Positions 12,204-22,770 of a DNA stretch of 64,000 nt are shown piece by piece (the stretch's first letter is position 1; each line of letters opens with the position of its first letter). The stretch is from Nemophila menziesii (lineage: Eukaryota; Streptophyta; Magnoliopsida; Boraginales; Hydrophyllaceae). The stretch is taken from positions 21,565,507 to 21,629,506 of the forward strand of contig JARWIR010000017.1 of NCBI GenBank assembly GCA_029959085.1, read 5' to 3'. Both the position numbers and the translations under genes were made by a program. Below the pieces are notes generated by a model that was not told where the DNA came from, made no database searches, and saw only the letters and a program-made list of their open reading frames with translations.

Positions 12204-12670
12204 CAGGGGCGGAGGCATGTGTTGTGTGGGGGTTCATGGCCCCCCCTGATTTTTAAAAAAAAAAATTATAACTATCTTTAAAAAAAAAAAAAAAATTATA
12301 AGTAAATAATCTCTAAATTTTTTAAATATCTCCATTTGCCCCCTCAAACTTATAAAATTTATTTTATTAAACTTTATATTATTTTATTAATAAGATTTTT
12401 TATTTTTTATAACAAAATATATATTATTTTATATTAAAAAAAAGAAACTTATAGCATAATTAATTAGAAAAATTAATATCAAGACTTATTTTGCAATCTT
12501 TACACAATACAGGGACTTTTAATACAATTTTCCATATTATAAAACCTATTTTACAATTTTTGCATAACACTTAAACTTTTAGTGCAAATAGTGGCAAAAA
12601 AAAATTTTCGGGGGCGTTGCCCCCAAACCCCCTTGGTCCCCCCTAACAAAAATTCCTGGCTCCGCCCCTG
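12204..12670. mobile_element. hAT-type MITE, 467 bp, with 8-bp target duplication
   Basis: The ends CAGGGGCGGAGGC and GGCTCCGCCCCTG form a near-perfect inverted repeat of about 13 bp. The element is flanked on both sides by the 8-bp direct repeat GTTTTAAT (12196-12203 and 12671-12678), the length expected for hAT. It has no coding capacity, with an AT-rich core and GC-rich ends. Confidence 0.9.
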
Positions 12671-12930
12671 GTTTTAATAGCTTCATAGACAACTTTTGTT
12701 AACAATAATTTTAAAAGGAGAAACCTTTTGCATAGCAAACTTTTGTTTTGATGGATGGTGAGGATTATTAGCAACACACTTGGAATATCTATGGGTTCAA
12801 ATCACCTTAGTGATGATCGATATATGGGCAGTCTGTTAGGATGCATGGATGAGGATGATTTCGAAGGTCGGTGTTGGGGTTTGAATGGGTTAGTTAATGT
12901 AGGTCCCATGACAACCACTACTGGATTCGC

Positions 12931-13345
12931 CTGGTTTCGCGACGACGCGTGTCGTCGCGAATCTGAACAATATCGTCGCTAATCTCGTTTAGCAACGAAA
13001 TTTCGTCGCTAAGCTGTCGTCTCTATCCAGGGGTCGCTATTTTGCCATTAGCGACGAATAATTGTTATTTCGTCCCTAATTACTCAGACGATTAACCACG
13101 AGGCTTGGCGTCGGGAAATTAACAGATTAGCGACGACAGATTAGCGACAAAATGCCGTCGCTAATTTCTTAATTAGTTTTTCTTTAATTTTTAATCGATA
13201 ATTTATTAATTGATTTTTTTTATTTATCTAACGACGAAATAATAGCGACGGATTTGTCGTCGCTATTATTTTTTTTTAATTTTGTCGAAAATCATTATTT
13301 ATTTATTTTATTCAATAGTTAGCGACGATGAAATTGTCGTCGCTA
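12931..13345. repeat. Left subterminal repeats of the CACTA element
   Basis: Many copies of TAGCGACGA and its reverse complement TCGTCGCTA occur, often as close inverted pairs. In En/Spm such subterminal motifs bind the TNPA protein. Matching arrays are at 30460-30743 and, unusually, at 16405-16720. Confidence 0.85.
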
Positions 13346-13608
13346 TTCATAATTTTTATTTTTTATTATTTAAATTTTATTTTTTATTATTTAAATTGTA
13401 GTCTTTATTATTATTTTGATTTTAAATATAATGCAAAATTATAAATAAATAAAAAACCAAAAATACATATAAAATACGATAATTCGATTCAAATACTAAA
13501 CGTGAAGCCAAAGTCAAACATAGTCAAAGTCAAAATGAAAGTCAAACATACGGAATAAACTTAAAAGTCTTAAAATTACAAACCAAACCAACCAAATAAA
13601 AAAAAATC

Positions 13609-15247
13609 TCAATCGTCACCACGATCGTCTTCTTCTCCTCTCTCCTCATCTCCTCTCTCTTCATCTCGTCTCTCTTCCGTAGTGGGCCCGGGTTTGTTGA
13701 TCGGCTGCATTCCTTGGGCGATTCTCATCCCGTTTAATGCCTCGAAGAGAGTGCCTGCCATGCTCGGGGGTTGACTCGGCCGACTAGAAGAAGTTGTGGG
13801 CCCGGGTGATGCGGAGGATGGATCCGGTATAGGTGCAAGATTTTGAGTCGCGCGAAACTCGTTCATCCCAGCCAGAATCGCCTTAAGCAGCTCCTCGTTC
13901 TCCCTGTCCAGCTGTGTAGGAGTCCTGGATCGTTTCCGGACCAGACCAATGGTAGGCACCCAGTATTTAGTCTTGGGTGGGTTTAGGACCTCCATGATTG
14001 TCTCGAGCATGGCATCCATCTGCTCCTGGATGGTAACTTCAGCACCCTCCGCTCCGGCCTGCACAACCTTCTTCTTCATCTTCTCCCGAAGAACACCCTG
14101 TAATTAGATTTCAATTTAAATAAATTAGATTAATAAAAAAATAAATTTAAAATAAAAATTAATTTAAATCAATTTTTAAAAAAAAAAGACTTACACTAGC
14201 TTTCTCCAAACGCTGGTCACGCCAGCTATCTGTAGCTGCATCATACGATAGGTGGTCGAAATAGCCGCTTAAAGGAGGAAGCTCCATCTCCTCCTGGGTC
14301 TCGTCATCCGTAAAAGTCAACGGCTCTTCCGTCACCATCTTCAGCTTCCCCTGGACAGTATACAATAACAAATATTATTTAGTTAACAGTTAAATTAAAT
14401 AAAATACTAAATTAAGTTTTAATTTTTAAAACTTATACCTCAATACTCACCTCCCGAGTTTGGGACCAGTTCCTTGACCCCGCCTTACTCGGAACTGTCT
14501 GCTGCTCTCGATTCTTCTTATTTATATCAGCCTGACTCTGTTACAAATAAAAAAGAAGTAGTTATAAAATTAATTAAAAAAAATGTATAAATTAATTAAT
14601 AAATTATTTTTTTCTATGTGTTTCGCCAAGTCATCAAACATCTTCTTCGTCGCCTCCCAAATCACCGGGTCAACATCTAGTGGAACTTCATATGTGTAGT
14701 AGTAGTCGTTCTTCAAATCCGACTTGTATCGCCTGTAGGCTGCAGATGTCATCGTATTCAACCTCTTAACAATCTCTTCCCAATCGTCTCGCCTCCTCCA
14801 CTCCTCCAAATCAAAAAACTGGGGCAGTCGCTGCATAATTACCCCTTTGTTATGGTCGGGGACATCTGACCATTGTTTGTAGCACGGGGGAACAGCCTCT
14901 CGAACATCATTACCCACCACCTGACCCACGTGTTTGCTATGCTCGCCCACGAAGTTCCAGGTGCCGTCTATGACTGAAAAGTCAACTGGAATGGGCCAGC
15001 CGACTCTCTTCAGGGTCTCCTGAGCTGTCCTGATAGATGTGGCAGCTTTTCGTCTCCTTCTTTTACGTTGACCTGTTTTAGTGAAAAATATTTATTAATT
15101 ATATATTTTCTAAATTAATAAATAAACATTAATTGATTTTTTTATTACCCGATGGTTGGGCACAATCAGCATTCGAACGTGGTGGACCCCTCGGGGGATC
15201 GTTATCCTCCCGTCTCCATCGTGACTTCTACCCATGACATCAGCCAT
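13609..15247 (-). CDS. CACTA tnpA-like protein (Ptta/En/Spm family), multi-exon
   Basis: Supported exons on the minus strand: 15247-15149 (probable first coding exon from an ATG, 33 codons), about 15073-14600 (contains GTWNFVGEHSKHVGQVV and QFFDLEEWRRRDDWEEIV), about 14538-14453 (SQADINKKNREQQTVPSKAG), 14350-14195 and 14097-13609 (stop). The second block resembles the plant En/Spm transposase domain found in the accessory CACTA protein that binds subterminal repeats. The last exon has a helical stretch (QLDRENEELLKAILAG), a Ser/Pro-rich linker and an acidic, Arg-rich tail. I found no stop codons within the exons, but the donor after about 14600 is not clear, so the model is provisional. The upstream region holds AT-rich repeats and subterminal-type motifs. 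Confidence 0.65.
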
Positions 15248-15254
15248 CTATAAA

Positions 15255-15865
15255 ATTACATAAAATTGCAAATAAGTCCAAATTTTTTTAAAATTTGCAA
15301 ATAAGTCCAAATTTTTTATAAAATTGCATTTTAGTCCAATTTTTTTTAAAATTGCAAATAATTCCTAATTTTTTTAAAAATGCAATTTTGTCCCTTTTGT
15401 TAAAAAAAATTTGCAATTAAGTCCTATATTTTTTTAAAATTGTATTTTAGTCCTATATTTTTCTAAAATTGTATTTTAGTCCTATATTTTTCTAAAATTG
15501 CATTTTAGTCCTAATGTTTTAAAAATTGCAAATAATTTCTATTTTTTTAAAAATTGCATTTTAGTCCAAATTTTTTAAAAATTGCAAATAAGTCATATTT
15601 TTTTAAAAATTGCATTTTAGTCCAACTTTCTATAAAATTTGCAATTAAGTCCTATTTTTTTTTTTAAAATTGCATTTTAGTCTTATTTTTTTAAAATTGC
15701 ATTTTAGTCCTATTTTTTATAAAATTGCAATTAAGTCCTTTTTCTTTTAACAAATGTGCATTTTAGTCCAAATTTTTATAAAATTGCATTTTAGTCCTAT
15801 TTTTTTTTATAAAATTGCATTTTTGTCCTATTTTTTATAAATTGCATTTTAGTCCTTAAACATAA
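15255..15865. repeat. AT-rich tandem repeat in the tnpA-like 5' region
   Basis: About 25 irregular copies of a 20-30 bp unit around AAATTGCATTTTAGTCC, alternating with AAATTGCAAATAAGTCC. It lies upstream of the first coding exon, probably in a 5' intron or leader. No coding sequence. Confidence 0.8.
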
Positions 15866-16399
15866 AAATCAAACATATTGCAAATAGGTCCCTATATCTT
15901 AAAACACAATCAAATTACAATAACACACCAACTATTACATTAAAATTACAAAAATCATATCAAAACCCTAATTTTAAACAAAGTCCAATTACATGTTTTT
16001 TAACACCAAAAAAAATACCAAACATCCCAGAAACATATACATAAATCTCGGAATTAATCAAATAACACAAACATTCATAATTTTTTCAACCAAAAAAAAA
16101 TTTTTGCAAGTTTGATCCGGAAATTGGAACCTGTTACGTAGAAATGGTGTAGATTTCGTCCATAAATCCATGCCAAGAAGAAGGAATCATACAAAAAAAA
16201 AACAAGAAAAAATATTAGAAATTAAAAATTAAAAAATTAAAAAAGTAGAGATTAAAATGTGTTATTGGATTGGAATCATTACCTTGATGTCGGATTTGGT
16301 GTTGTTACTCCTCGGAATTGCTTGGCTATGGCGGAGATGAAGGTTTTGTGTGAGATTTTGAGTGTTTGTTATGGCAGAAATGAGCTCGGTTAGGGCTTT

Positions 16400-16720
16400 A
16401 TAGAATAAACGATTAGCGACGACACGCAGGTCGTCGCGAAACCGAAGGTTTCGTCGTTAATTTGGGACACGTGTCGTGTCACGTACACACGACCTTTGCG
16501 TGTCAAGTGTTAGCGACGACACGTCGTCGCAAATATTTGGGTTTTCGTCGCTAATTTTCGTGGGCGGGAAAGTTGACCGCCCACGATGACCAATTAATTT
16601 TTTTATTATTTATTAGCGACGAAATAGCGTATGAATGTCGTCGCAAATATTTAACGACGACATTCAAAGGATGAATGTCGTCGCGAAACCTTTGAATGTC
16701 GTCGCTATTTTTATTTTATT
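16400..16720. repeat. Internal copy of CACTA subterminal-type repeats
   Basis: At least ten TAGCGACGA/TCGTCGCTA-type motifs occur here, in the middle of the transposon, just upstream of the tnpA-like gene and beside the minisatellite. They match in kind those at the two ends. It may be a TNPA-responsive promoter or the remnant end of a second CACTA copy; no CACTA terminus was found here. Confidence 0.75.
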
Positions 16721-16807
16721 TTTTAGTTTAAAGGTTTTAGAAGCTTTCCCTTTCTTGCATGTTTTATTTTAATTTTTTTGTCTTGTTCCTTTTCATATTC
16801 TTAATTT

Positions 16808-18580
16808 GGGGTGTTTAGTCAACGTTTAGAGTCAAACTTGAGTGTTCGGGGTGTTTAGTCAACGTTTAGAGTCAAACTTGAGTGTTCGGGGTCAAAGTGG
16901 AGTGTTTAGGGTCAAAGTTGAGTTATTTTGGTCAAAGTGGAGTGTTTAGAGTCAAAGTTGAGTGTTCGGGGTCAAAGTTGAGTGTTTAGAGTCAAAGTTG
17001 AGTTATTTTGGTCAAAGTTGAGTGTTTAGAGTAATAGTTGAGTGTTTGTGGTCAAAGTTGAGTGTTTAGAGTCAAATTTGAGTGTTTAGAGTCAAAGTGG
17101 AGTGTTTAGGGTCAAAGTTGAGTGTTCGGGGTCAAAGTGGAGTGTTTAGAGTCAAAGTTGAGTTATTTTGGTCAAAGTTGAGTGTTTAGAGTAATAGTTG
17201 AGTGTTTGTGGTCAAAGTTGAGTGTTTAGAGTCAAAGTTGAGTGTTTAGAGTCAAAGTGGAGTGTTTAGGGTCAAAGTTGAGTGTTTGGGGTCAAAGTGG
17301 AGTGTTTAGAGTCAAAGTTGAGTTATTTTGGTCAAAGTTGAGTGTTTAGAGTAATAGTTGAGTGTTTGTGGTCAAAGTTGAGTGTTTAGAGTCAAAGTTG
17401 AGTGTTTAGAGTCAAAGTGGAGTGTTTAGGGTCAAAGTTGAGTGTTTGGGGTCAAAGTGGAGTGTTTAGAGTCAAAGTTGAGTTATTTTGGTCAAAGTTG
17501 AGTGTTTAGAGTCAAAGTTGAGTGTTTAGAGTCAAAGTGGAGTGTTTAGGGTCAAAGTTGAGTGTTTGGGGTCAAAGTGGAGTGTTTAGAGTCAAAGTTG
17601 AGTTATTTTGGTCAACGTTGAGTGTTTAGAGTAATAGTTGAGTGTTTGTGGTCAAAGTTGAGGGTTAAGAGTCAAAGTTGAGTGTTTAGAGTCAAAGTTG
17701 AGTGTTTAGGGTCAAAGTTGAGTGTTTGGGGGCAAAGTGGAGTGTTTAGAATCAAAGTTGAGTTATTTTGGTCAAAGTTGAGTGTTTAGAGTAATAGTTG
17801 AGTGTTTGTGGTCAAAGTTGAGTGTTTAGAGTCAAAGTTGAGTGTTTAGGGTCAAAGTTGAGTTATTTTGGTCAAAGTGGAGTGTTTAGAGTCAAAGTTG
17901 AGTGTTTGGGGTCAAAGTTGATTGTTTAGAGTCAAAGTTGAGTTATTTTGGTCAAAGTTGAGTGTTTAGAGTAATAGGTGAGTGTTTGTGGTCAAAGTTG
18001 AGTGTTTAGAGTCAAAGTTGAGTGTTTAGAGTCAAAGTGGAGTGTTTAGGGTCAAAGTTGAGTGTTTGGGGTCAAAGTGGAGTGTTTAGAGTCAAAGTTG
18101 AGTTATTTTGGTCAAAGTTGAGTGTTTAGAGTAATAGTTGAGTGTTTAGAGTCAAAGTTGAGTGTTTAGGGTCAAAGTTGAGTGTTTAGGGTCAAAGTTG
18201 AGTGTTTAGGGTCAAAGTTGAGTTATTTTGGTCAAAGTGGAGTGTTTAGAGTCAAAGTTGAGTGTTTGGGGTCAAAGTTGATTGTTTAGAGTCAAAGTTG
18301 AGTGTTTAGAGTAATAGTTGAGTGTTTGTGGTCAAAGTTGAGTGTTTAGAGTCAAAGTTGAGTGTTTAGAGTCAAAGTGGAGTGTTTAGGGTCAAAGTTG
18401 AGTGTTGGGGGTCAAAGTTGAGTGTTTAGAGTCAAAGTTGAGTTATTTTGGTCAAAGTTGAGTGTTTAGAGTAATAGTTGAGTGTTTGTGGTCAAAGTTG
18501 AGTGTTTAGAGTCAAAGTTGAGTGTTTAGAGTCAAAGTTGAGTGTTTAGAGTAATAGTTGAGTTATTTTGGTCAAAGTTG
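16808..18580. repeat. Minisatellite of 20-bp units with 160-bp higher-order period
   Basis: About 88 units of 20 bp with consensus GTCAAAGTTGAGTGTTTAGA. Variants such as GTCAAAGTTGAGTTATTTTG and GTAATAGTTGAGTGTTTGTG recur; the TTATTTTG unit returns every 160 bp at 17001, 17161, 17321 and 17481, then less regularly. Nearly every unit holds GTCAA preceded by A or G, which on the minus strand is the W-box TTGAC[CT]. It lies between the 3' end of tnp2 and the tnpA-like gene. Not coding. Confidence 0.95.
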
Positions 18581-19327
18581 ATATCCAAAAACCAACAAAA
18601 TGTGTTAATACAAATAAACCAAAATAAATAAATAAAACTAATCAGTATCATATCCACTAATAACTATGGGTTCATCATCGCTATCAACCTCTATAGGTTC
18701 TTCTTCATCATTGTATTCATCCAAGGTGTCATCATGAATTTCCTCATTTTCATCAATAACCGTATCAAAGACAAATCAATAAAAAAATGAGCAGGATCAA
18801 TCTCGATCTCCCCGGTATATGCCAATGGTATGCTGATGTTCTCATTCCACGTGTTATCCAATGGTATGCTGATGCTCCCATTTCCAGTAGGGAGTGATTC
18901 CAAACCCCATAACTCAGGACTCCATCCGTGTCGATCGTTTATTTCCCAAACGGCTTTCCACCCTTTCATTGAATTCTTTGAACTAATCTCGTCGATGTAA
19001 AACACTTTCTTGGCCTGCGATGCTAAAATGTATGGTTCGTCGGCCCACTCAAATTTTGTTGTGTTGATAAAGGTTACCCCATGTTCTGGCCTCGATTCAG
19101 ACTTTTTATACCACATACAGACAAATAACACAACCGAGCACCCTCCAGTGTACATAACCTCTAAGATTTTGATTAATTCCCCGTAATAGGGTTTATCATC
19201 GTAAATGGTACATACTCCGTAATCCTGCGTCACTCTTTTCTCTCCTTTGGACTTAGTTACCCACTTGACACCGTTCACAACACATGAATCATATTTATGC
19301 ACCGAACCATAAAACATGTTTGCCAAG

Positions 19328-20835
19328 TGATGTCTCCTCATTTGTGATAATATAATATACTTCAGAGACATCATTTTAGGCTTATTTATTAGTTTATAGG
19401 TCGATCTTAGCTTAATTTAGTGTACTTTCCTATTTTGAGTCTTGATTTGTAGAATTATTATTTTTAGAGCATATTGGGTTTAATTGTTTATTTAGTGTGA
19501 AGCTTTAAAGATAATTATGGAGATTAATTAGAGTCCAAGTCAAATACTACAAGATATGGAAAGAGATTTGCATGGTAATTGGAGATAAAGAAACAAAAGC
19601 TAAAAAGATGGAAAAGGAAAAGCTGCCTAAATCTGGGATTCTGCATACACGTCCAAAGATATGCATTTTTACCTAAGAAATAGGCCGATTTTGGTAATTT
19701 CCTTCTATAGGGTCAAGATAATTCTGTTGCGAGTCTTTTGGTATCTTATGGAGCTCAAACCGACCAATAACGAAGAAGATATGCTCAAAACGGTCCAGCA
19801 GTGTTTATCTTTATTTCCATACGAATTTGAGTTGGACTAGGAGTCCATTACTTTCCTTCTCCTTCAAGAAAACGAATTAGGTCTTCCTATAACCTATAAA
19901 TACAGCCTCTTAACACTCTAAAATCATCCTTGGCCAGACCCTAAGGCCAAGAGGAAGCTGCAACACAAGAGAAGAAGTCTGGAAGGAGTTGTGCAACAAC
20001 TATGTCTCCTTCAACCTCTTGTTTTGTAATTCTTTTCTCTTCTCTTCTTAGTATGAATTAATTCCTTTTAGTTTGAGTGTTTAGAATATATGTATGAACC
20101 CGAGTTTTGATTGACATCTATCTAATTTTGGAACTTAATGTTTTAAATTGAATTATAGTTTTTATTCTCTGTTTATGTGTTTGGATTTATATTCTGTGTT
20201 CTTGTGGAAGTGCACCCATATAGAATTACCATCTAGTAATTAGGTCACCATTGACAACGGTGTTTAAATTGCATGTTTAGTACATAACGTCTAGTATTAG
20301 GTTTGATCTGACAACCCAACCTAGCTAGATAATCACTATGGTTTAGTCCTTGTGACTGTTGGCTAATTACAGGAAAAGTTTGCTTAGGAAGCCTTATTGA
20401 CACAGGTAAATCCTATTTTAAACTACCGATAGCGAATTGGGACCGATTAGGAAAATACTACATAATTTACCCTTACATGTTTAGAACGGCAAAACTAGTG
20501 GGGATTGCATGCTAATAACTCAAGCTAACTTTCATACTATCTTCTTTTCTTTTATTTATTTTCTGTCTTTAATTTAGTAGTTTAGTTTTCTTATTAAAAA
20601 CCAAATAAATATTTGTCTATCTTCTCTTTCTATTTGCGTATTATCTTTTCTATCTTTCATATTTGCACTTGATAATTTGCATAAGTTCTCTCTAACTTTC
20701 GTCAGTCCCTGAGGAACGAATCTTCTTATCATTAAATCTTGCATACGTCCTGTAATACTTGCAGTACCGTGTTAGTTTAGGGTGTGTATTTGCACTTATT
20801 TATATCATTATTTTATCACACCTTAGGTCACACCA
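19328..20835 (+). repeat. 5' LTR of the nested Athila derivative
   Basis: 1508 bp, beginning TGATGTCTCC and ending CACACCA. A TATAAATAC motif near 19907, in the leader-like middle part, could be the TATA box. The LTR is nearly identical to 25307-26813. Confidence 0.95.
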
Positions 20836-20841
20836 AGTTTT

Positions 20842-20860
20842 TGGCGCCGCTGCCGGGGAC
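20842..20860 (+). other. Primer binding site of the nested Athila derivative
   Basis: TGGCGCCGCTGCCGGGGAC lies six bases after the LTR end. It is the Athila/Tat-type site, reported for the family as complementary to tRNA-Asp. Confidence 0.85.
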
Positions 20861-21019
20861 TACATCGTTAGTCCTTGTGCAATTATCTTGTGCTTTTATT
20901 TTAGTTAGTTCTATTTTACGCTTTTCTTTTTGGTTTTTGTTTTACAGATTTTTTTTGGCGAGAGCAGATTTATTAGGAGATAAAGGTTTCGTGTTATTAG
21001 ATCCTGAAGAAGCTAATAT

Positions 21020-22177
21020 ATGATGGAATCTCTAAAGCTCAAGGAGTTAAGCCAACAACTTGAGGAATTACGAGAACAATTGCGAAAACTAGCTCAGAGG
21101 AATCTAGTACATACCTCACCTTCATGTCCTAGTTGTGGAGCAAGAGATCACTCGTGGGGACACTGCATGAATAATCCAGCCTCAATTTCCTTCATGCCTT
21201 ATCGAAGAGACCATTATTATGATGGTTATTATCAATCTCAAGGAAATTACGCTGACTATCAACCCCCACAGAGTTACGATGGGGTCGGAGATCAACAGAC
21301 GTATTATCATAATAACCATTATTATGATGATTATTATCAACCACGACCACAATCTTACTATCCTCCACAACCTATCTATCAGGAAGCGCCGATTTATAAT
21401 GAAGCTTATCAAGAACCACCTCCTTATTCAATGCAGCAAACCATACAAGAACAACCTCCGAGTTTGAATTCAAGCATGGCTAAGATGATGAACCTAATCG
21501 AAAAGATGGAGAGTCGCCAGCAAGAATCCCAAGACTCACAGAGTGCGCTTATGAAGAAGGTGCAGACAGTGTCACAAATGGTGGAAAAAACTAAAATCCT
21601 TGTAGAAAGGCAACTCCGAAATGATACTAGTGCTCCAGAAAACAAAGTTTGTCATGCAGTTGAATTAGGAAGTGGAAAACAACTACCTCCACCAAGACCA
21701 GAACCAGAACCAGTCCCTATTCCAGAAACGGGGGGAGAAAAAACAACAGAAGATAAGGTCGAAGAGGTAGTTGAACAAAAAAGTGTCCAAGAGAAGACAC
21801 CAGAAAAGAAAGAGAGCCCAGTGGTAATCAACACATGTCCTCCTCCACCATTCCCTTCACATGTCAGAAAGGACAATGACCTGGAATTCAAGAAGTTCAT
21901 TGACATGATGAACAAGTTAAAGATCAGCAGCCCGTTTGTAGTTACTCTCACAAGAATGTCAAAATACGGTCAATTCATGAAGGACATTCTTTCTAACAAA
22001 CGAAGATTCAAGATGAATGGATTGCCTGAGGAGTGTAATGCTACAAATGAAATCGAGTTACCACCAGAAACACCCCTTCCCACGACAACTTGGATGGCAC
22101 CATCCATGATTATTAAGAATCGAGCTGAAAAGTTCGTGGGAATTAAAGGCAAAGGGTGGAAATTTCTTCAACCTTAA
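21020..22177 (+). CDS. Partial gag protein of the nested Athila derivative (385 aa)
   Basis: An uninterrupted ORF. Residues 1-25 are a charged heptad-like helix; a zinc knuckle C-x2-C-x4-H-x4-C follows at about 36-49 (CPSCGARDHSWGHC). Then come a Tyr/Gln/Pro-rich segment (about 62-145), a coiled-coil-like part (about 150-205), an acidic Pro/Glu segment, and the gag C-terminus with FMKDILSNKRRF near 322. The capsid half that normally precedes the knuckle is missing. The last 50 residues do not look like protease and may be a junction created when pol was deleted. Open over its length, it could still make a nucleic-acid-binding protein. Confidence 0.8.
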   Translation: MMESLKLKELSQQLEELREQLRKLAQRNLVHTSPSCPSCGARDHSWGHCMNNPASISFMPYRRDHYYDGYYQSQGNYADYQPPQSYDGVGDQQTYYHNNHYYDDYYQPRPQSYYPPQPIYQEAPIYNEAYQEPPPYSMQQTIQEQPPSLNSSMAKMMNLIEKMESRQQESQDSQSALMKKVQTVSQMVEKTKILVERQLRNDTSAPENKVCHAVELGSGKQLPPPRPEPEPVPIPETGGEKTTEDKVEEVVEQKSVQEKTPEKKESPVVINTCPPPPFPSHVRKDNDLEFKKFIDMMNKLKISSPFVVTLTRMSKYGQFMKDILSNKRRFKMNGLPEECNATNEIELPPETPLPTTTWMAPSMIIKNRAEKFVGIKGKGWKFLQP

Positions 22178-22185
22178 TCGAGGTA

Positions 22186-22260
22186 ACACGTCTAACTTTG
22201 AAAGACGTTAAACAAAAGTGCTATACGGGAGACAACCCGAAATTTCTTTTATGTTTTTAC
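22186..22260 (+). other. Conserved Athila post-pol motif
   Basis: The stretch with GACGTTAAACAAAAGTGC and GGGAGACAACCCGAA matches a motif that normally follows pol in plant Athila/Tat elements. Finding it nine bases after the gag stop shows that pol was cleanly removed. Confidence 0.6.
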
Positions 22261-22407
22261 GTTTCCAGTTTTTAATTTATGTTTAGTTTAGTTAATTTTA
22301 GTTGATATTGCATATTTGAGGAAGGTATTAGTGTTTTTGGTGTGTAGGAATTGGAGAAATCGAGTTAGGGACGCAAGGAAAAAAATTTTGGAGCGAAGGA
22401 ATACCCT

Positions 22408-22770
22408 GCGCGGACTACCCCTAGTCCGCAGTTATGGTCCGCAGGGTCAAAACACGTTCCACGGGTGGAGCCACGGGTCTAGTCCAGAACTGAGAAAAAA
22501 TTGACCCGCGGACTACCCCCTGCACCGCGCCATGGTCCGCAGGCCAAAAACGCGTGCCACGGGGTAGGTCCACGGGTATTTTGACGTGGAAAGCTACAGA
22601 AGGCGCGGGGTACCCTCTGGTGTACCGCGCCCTGGTCCGCAGCTCAAAAACACGTGCCACGGGTCCTACCACGGGTATCATCCAGAAGGAATTTTTTTTT
22701 AACCATCAGATGTCGTGGTGTACCCCGCGGTACACCCCATGGTCCGCACCATGGTCCGCACGAGCCGCCA
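22408..22770 (+). repeat. GC-rich tandem repeat inside the Athila derivative
   Basis: Three and a half copies of a roughly 100-bp unit, each with CGCGGACTACCC or CGCGGGGTACCC, ATGGTCCGCAG, and CGTGCCACGGGT. The repeat is strongly GC-rich in an AT-rich element. ORFs across it (22316-22504, 22421-22681, 22554-22802) are by-products of base composition. Confidence 0.8.

Noticed and set aside
12755..12982. 75-aa ORF with an acidic sequence
   Set aside because: It runs across the CACTA left end and its last third is transposon terminal sequence, so it is not a real gene.
16808..18580. Possible CRISPR-like or telomeric array (regular 20-bp units, some with TTTAGGG)
   Set aside because: There are no unique spacers, the units are contiguous variants of one another, and TTTAGGG is not itself tandem; it is a minisatellite.
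18691..19374. 227-aa ORF read as an independent gene from its first Met
   Set aside because: The first codons lie in antisense LTR sequence. From 19322 on it is the C-terminal part of the split tnp2 transposase.
21182..22152. Minus-strand ORFs over the gag gene
   Set aside because: They are shadows of the plus-strand gag frame.
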